Part shown: positions 14,468 to 16,141 of the stretch, piece after piece
How positions within the stretch are numbered: the first letter of the stretch is position 1
Layout of the letters: every line of letters starts with the position of its first letter
Assembly (NCBI GenBank): GCA_934155625.1
Contig: CAKPHD010000035.1
Location: 1-16,141 of the forward strand
Length of the DNA stretch: 16,141 bases
Source: an uncultured Clostridia bacterium
GTDB taxonomy: Bacteria > Bacillota > Clostridia > TANB77 > CAG-508
Reading direction: 5' to 3'
Program-made: the position numbers and the translations under genes
The notes under the pieces: generated by a model
Database searches by the model: none
Told to the model about the DNA's origin: nothing
Seen by the model: the letters and a program-made list of their open reading frames with translations, nothing else

Positions 14468-15400
14468 ATGGCATTAGTAACAACTAAGGAAATGTTTGAA
14501 AAATCAATGAAAGAAGGATATGCAATAGGAGCATTTAATGTAAATAATATGGAAATAATACAAGGAATAGTTGAGGCAGCAGCAGAACAAAAATCACCAG
14601 TAATATTACAAGCATCATCAAGTGCAATAAAATATGCAAAAATAAATTATTTAATGAAAATGGTAGAGGCAGCAGTAGAAGAACATCCAGAAATACCAAT
14701 AGCAATACATCTAGACCATGGACCAGATTTTGAAACATGTAAAATGTGTGTAGATAGTGGATTTACATCAGTAATGTTTGATGGTTCAAAATATGATTTT
14801 GAAGAAAATATTAGATTAACAAAAGAAGTAGTAGACTATGCACACGCACATGGCGTAGTAGTTGAAGCAGAACTTGGAAAATTAGCCGGAATAGAAGATG
14901 ACGTTAATGTTTCTGCTTCAGATGCAATGTACACAGACCCAGAACAAGCAGAAGAATTTGTAAGAAGAACAGGAGTTGACTCATTAGCAATAGCTATTGG
15001 AACAAGTCATGGTGCATACAAATTCAAAGGAGAGGCAAAATTAAGATTTGACATATTAAAACAAATAAAAGAAAGAATACCAAATACTCCAATAGTATTA
15101 CATGGTGCTTCAACAGTAATACCAGAGTTAGTAAATATGTGCAATGAATATGGAGGAAATATTCCAGGAGCAAAAGGTGTACCAGATGAAATATTACATG
15201 AAGCAAGTGTATCTGGAGTTTCAAAAATAAATGTAGATACAGATTTAAGATTAGCAATGACAGCTGGAATAAGAAAAGTATTTGTTGAAGATCCAAGTGC
15301 TTTTGACCCAAGAAAATATTTAACACCAGCAAGAGAATTAGTAAAACAAACAGTAGCACATAAAATGAAAGATGTATTTGGTTCTGCAAATAAAGCATAA
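14468..15400 (+). CDS. fba: Fructose-bisphosphate aldolase, class II
   Basis: A 310-residue zinc-dependent aldolase that splits fructose 1,6-bisphosphate to dihydroxyacetone phosphate and glyceraldehyde 3-phosphate in glycolysis and the reverse in gluconeogenesis. The start MALVTTKEMFEKSMKEGYAI at ATG 14468 is conserved; AAGGA at 14451-14455 is the likely ribosome binding site. An upstream in-frame start at 14405 precedes the promoter and is rejected. Motifs: AIHLDHGPD with zinc-ligand and catalytic-region residues (near 78-86), VVEAELGKLAGIEDDVN (about 134-150), AIGTSHGAYKF (about 177-187) and VLHGAST. These fit the class II type common in Clostridia. A tagatose-bisphosphate aldolase activity cannot be ruled out from motifs alone, but the sole, promoter-driven copy in a housekeeping context favours glycolytic Fba. 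Confidence 0.96.
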   Translation: MALVTTKEMFEKSMKEGYAIGAFNVNNMEIIQGIVEAAAEQKSPVILQASSSAIKYAKINYLMKMVEAAVEEHPEIPIAIHLDHGPDFETCKMCVDSGFTSVMFDGSKYDFEENIRLTKEVVDYAHAHGVVVEAELGKLAGIEDDVNVSASDAMYTDPEQAEEFVRRTGVDSLAIAIGTSHGAYKFKGEAKLRFDILKQIKERIPNTPIVLHGASTVIPELVNMCNEYGGNIPGAKGVPDEILHEASVSGVSKINVDTDLRLAMTAGIRKVFVEDPSAFDPRKYLTPARELVKQTVAHKMKDVFGSANKA

Positions 15401-15430
15401 CTTTGATGAATATTTATATATATAATAAAA

Positions 15431-15474
15431 GAGAGCTGTCCCTATAAGTTGTAAGACATATAGGGGCAACTCTT
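15431..15474 (-). terminator. Hairpin terminator between convergent fba and smpB
   Basis: Positions 15432-15446 pair with 15459-15473 with one mismatch and one G-U pair, around a 12-base loop. Read leftward, the stem is followed by CTCTTTTATT, a fair T tract, so it best serves smpB. Read rightward the tail is TTAAAAAT, weaker for fba. The 15459-15473 arm touches the smpB stop codon. Confidence 0.75.
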
Positions 15475-15943
15475 AAAAATTCCCTTTTTCATTAGCTCTT
15501 AAAGCTTTTTGCATTCTACGTTCAGCATCTTTTTTGGCGATATCTTGACGTTTATCATATAATTTTTTACCTTTTCCAACACCTAATTCTAATTTAACAA
15601 AACTACCTTTAAAATATAGACTAATTGGAACTAAACTGTATCCATCTTGTTTAACTTTTACAAAAAGTTTATTAAGTTCTCTTTTATTTAAAAGTAATTT
15701 TCTATCACGCAAAGGGTCTTTATTAAAAATATTTCCATGTTCATAAGGACTAATATGCATAGAATATATGTAACATTCTCCATCTTTAAAACCTGCATAA
15801 CTATCTTTTAAATTAACTCTACCTTTTCTAATGGATTTTATTTCAGTACCAGCTAAAACAATACCTACTTCGTATTTATCTTCTATATTAAAATTATGAT
15901 ATGCTACTGGATTTTTTGCAATTAATTTTATATTTGAATTCAT
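15473..15943 (-). CDS. smpB: SsrA-binding protein SmpB
   Basis: A 156-residue protein that binds tmRNA (SsrA) and delivers it to stalled ribosomes for trans-translation. The start KLIAKNPVAYHNFNIEDKYE, EVGIVLAGTEIKSIRKGRVN (about 25-44), LLLNKRELNKL (83-93) and the basic tail with KGKKLYDKRQDIAKKDAERR (124-143) are classic SmpB features. The length is normal. On its own strand GGAGG (plus-strand 15950-15954) lies six bases before the ATG. It runs opposite to fba and shares a hairpin with it at the 3' end. The tmRNA gene itself is not visible in this window. Confidence 0.97.
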   Translation of the reverse strand: MNSNIKLIAKNPVAYHNFNIEDKYEVGIVLAGTEIKSIRKGRVNLKDSYAGFKDGECYIYSMHISPYEHGNIFNKDPLRDRKLLLNKRELNKLFVKVKQDGYSLVPISLYFKGSFVKLELGVGKGKKLYDKRQDIAKKDAERRMQKALRANEKGNF

Positions 15944-15976
15944 ACATAACCTCCGTTACTCTTAACTATAGTAATT

Positions 15977-15985
15977 ATTATATCA
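15977..15985 (-). promoter_or_regulatory. Predicted extended -10 promoter of smpB
   Basis: Reading leftward, TGATATAAT (TG at the extended -10 plus a perfect TATAAT) lies 33 bases before the smpB ATG. The -35 region at the right distance is only T-rich (TTTTAT-like), as is usual for extended -10 promoters. Confidence 0.6.
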
Positions 15986-16059
15986 CACAAATTTGCGTAA
16001 TAAAAGATATATGTATAATAAATGTTGGAAACTTAATTGCTATTACAAGATATAAGAAA

Positions 16060-16090
16060 AAATCTAAAAATATTACATATTTCTAGATTT
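16060..16090 (-). terminator. Probable hairpin terminator upstream of smpB
   Basis: Positions 16060-16072 pair with 16078-16090 with one mismatch and a five-base loop (TTACA). Read leftward the stem runs into TTTTTTCTTAT, so it could end a leftward transcript coming from beyond the right edge. The stem is AT-rich, so the call is moderate. Apart from the smpB promoter and this hairpin I see nothing else in 15986-16118. Confidence 0.5.
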
Positions 16091-16118
16091 TATGTTGTTT
16101 GGAAAAATTTGAAAATTT

Positions 16119-16141
16119 TCTTTAAGTTGTATACTTAAAGA
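16119..16141. repeat. 9-bp inverted repeat at the right edge
   Basis: TCTTTAAGT (16119-16127) is the exact reverse complement of ACTTAAAGA (16133-16141), with five bases (TGTAT) between. The window ends at the last base of the repeat, so it may continue. It could be a terminator stem or an operator; nothing here decides. Confidence 0.45.

Noticed and set aside
15901..16086. Rightward open frame of 61 codons overlapping the smpB start
   Set aside because: It covers the smpB N-terminus, ribosome binding site and promoter on the other strand, lacks a ribosome binding site, and has no recognisable protein features.
1..16141. CRISPR arrays, tRNA, rRNA, phage or toxin-antitoxin genes
   Set aside because: I looked for regular direct repeats, tRNA-like cloverleafs and integrase, transposase or toxin motifs and saw none.

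Overview
The window is a chromosomal housekeeping stretch from a strongly AT-rich Gram-positive bacterium, most likely an uncultured-type Clostridia member of the Firmicutes. The evidence is the very A-rich coding strand, arginine encoded almost only by AGA, GGAGG-type ribosome binding sites, a SepF/DivIVA division pair, an SpoIIIE/FtsK translocase, an L21 leader upstream of rplU, and a DUF1540 protein. The genetic code looks standard, with TGG for Trp. Every stop codon I can read is TAA or TAG. I see no prophage, CRISPR array, tRNA, rRNA or transposase gene.

Layout from left to right: (1) 2-729: the 3' end of sepF, then divIVA, closed by a long terminator hairpin. (2) 803-1987: a promoter, rsmD (16S rRNA m2G966 methyltransferase) and a small coiled-coil protein resembling ATP synthase subunit b or DivIVA stalks, then a second hairpin. 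(3) 2006-10910: five co-directional genes with gaps of 74 bp or less and no obvious internal terminator. They are ftsK/spoIIIE, an unrecognised 500-residue coiled-coil protein, a metallo-beta-lactamase/beta-CASP nuclease, a cytoplasmic GH15 glucoamylase-like enzyme, and an unrecognised 427-residue protein with an internal repeat. (4) 10926-11804: promoter, structured L21 leader, rplU and rpmA, with no prp gene between them, ending in a perfect hairpin terminator. (5) 11805-12139: an intergenic region dominated by a 156-bp element with perfect 29-bp inverted ends, followed by a consensus sigma-A promoter. (6) 12140-14355: recN, a small convergent hypothetical gene, and a divergently placed 54-residue DUF1540 protein with its own terminator. 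(7) 14411-15943: class II fructose-bisphosphate aldolase with its promoter, convergent with smpB, sharing one hairpin. (8) 15944-16141: the smpB promoter and two inverted repeats at the window edge.

Functionally the genes cover division-site marking (SepF, DivIVA), chromosome translocation (FtsK), DNA repair (RecN), ribosome biogenesis and rescue (RsmD, L21, L27, SmpB), RNA processing (beta-CASP nuclease) and central or storage-carbohydrate metabolism (Fba, GH15). I found no convincing self-contained new system. The points most worth checking are the joint absence of the L27 N-terminal extension and of the Prp protease gene, the 156-bp inverted-repeat element, and the two unrecognised proteins in the ftsK-led gene set.
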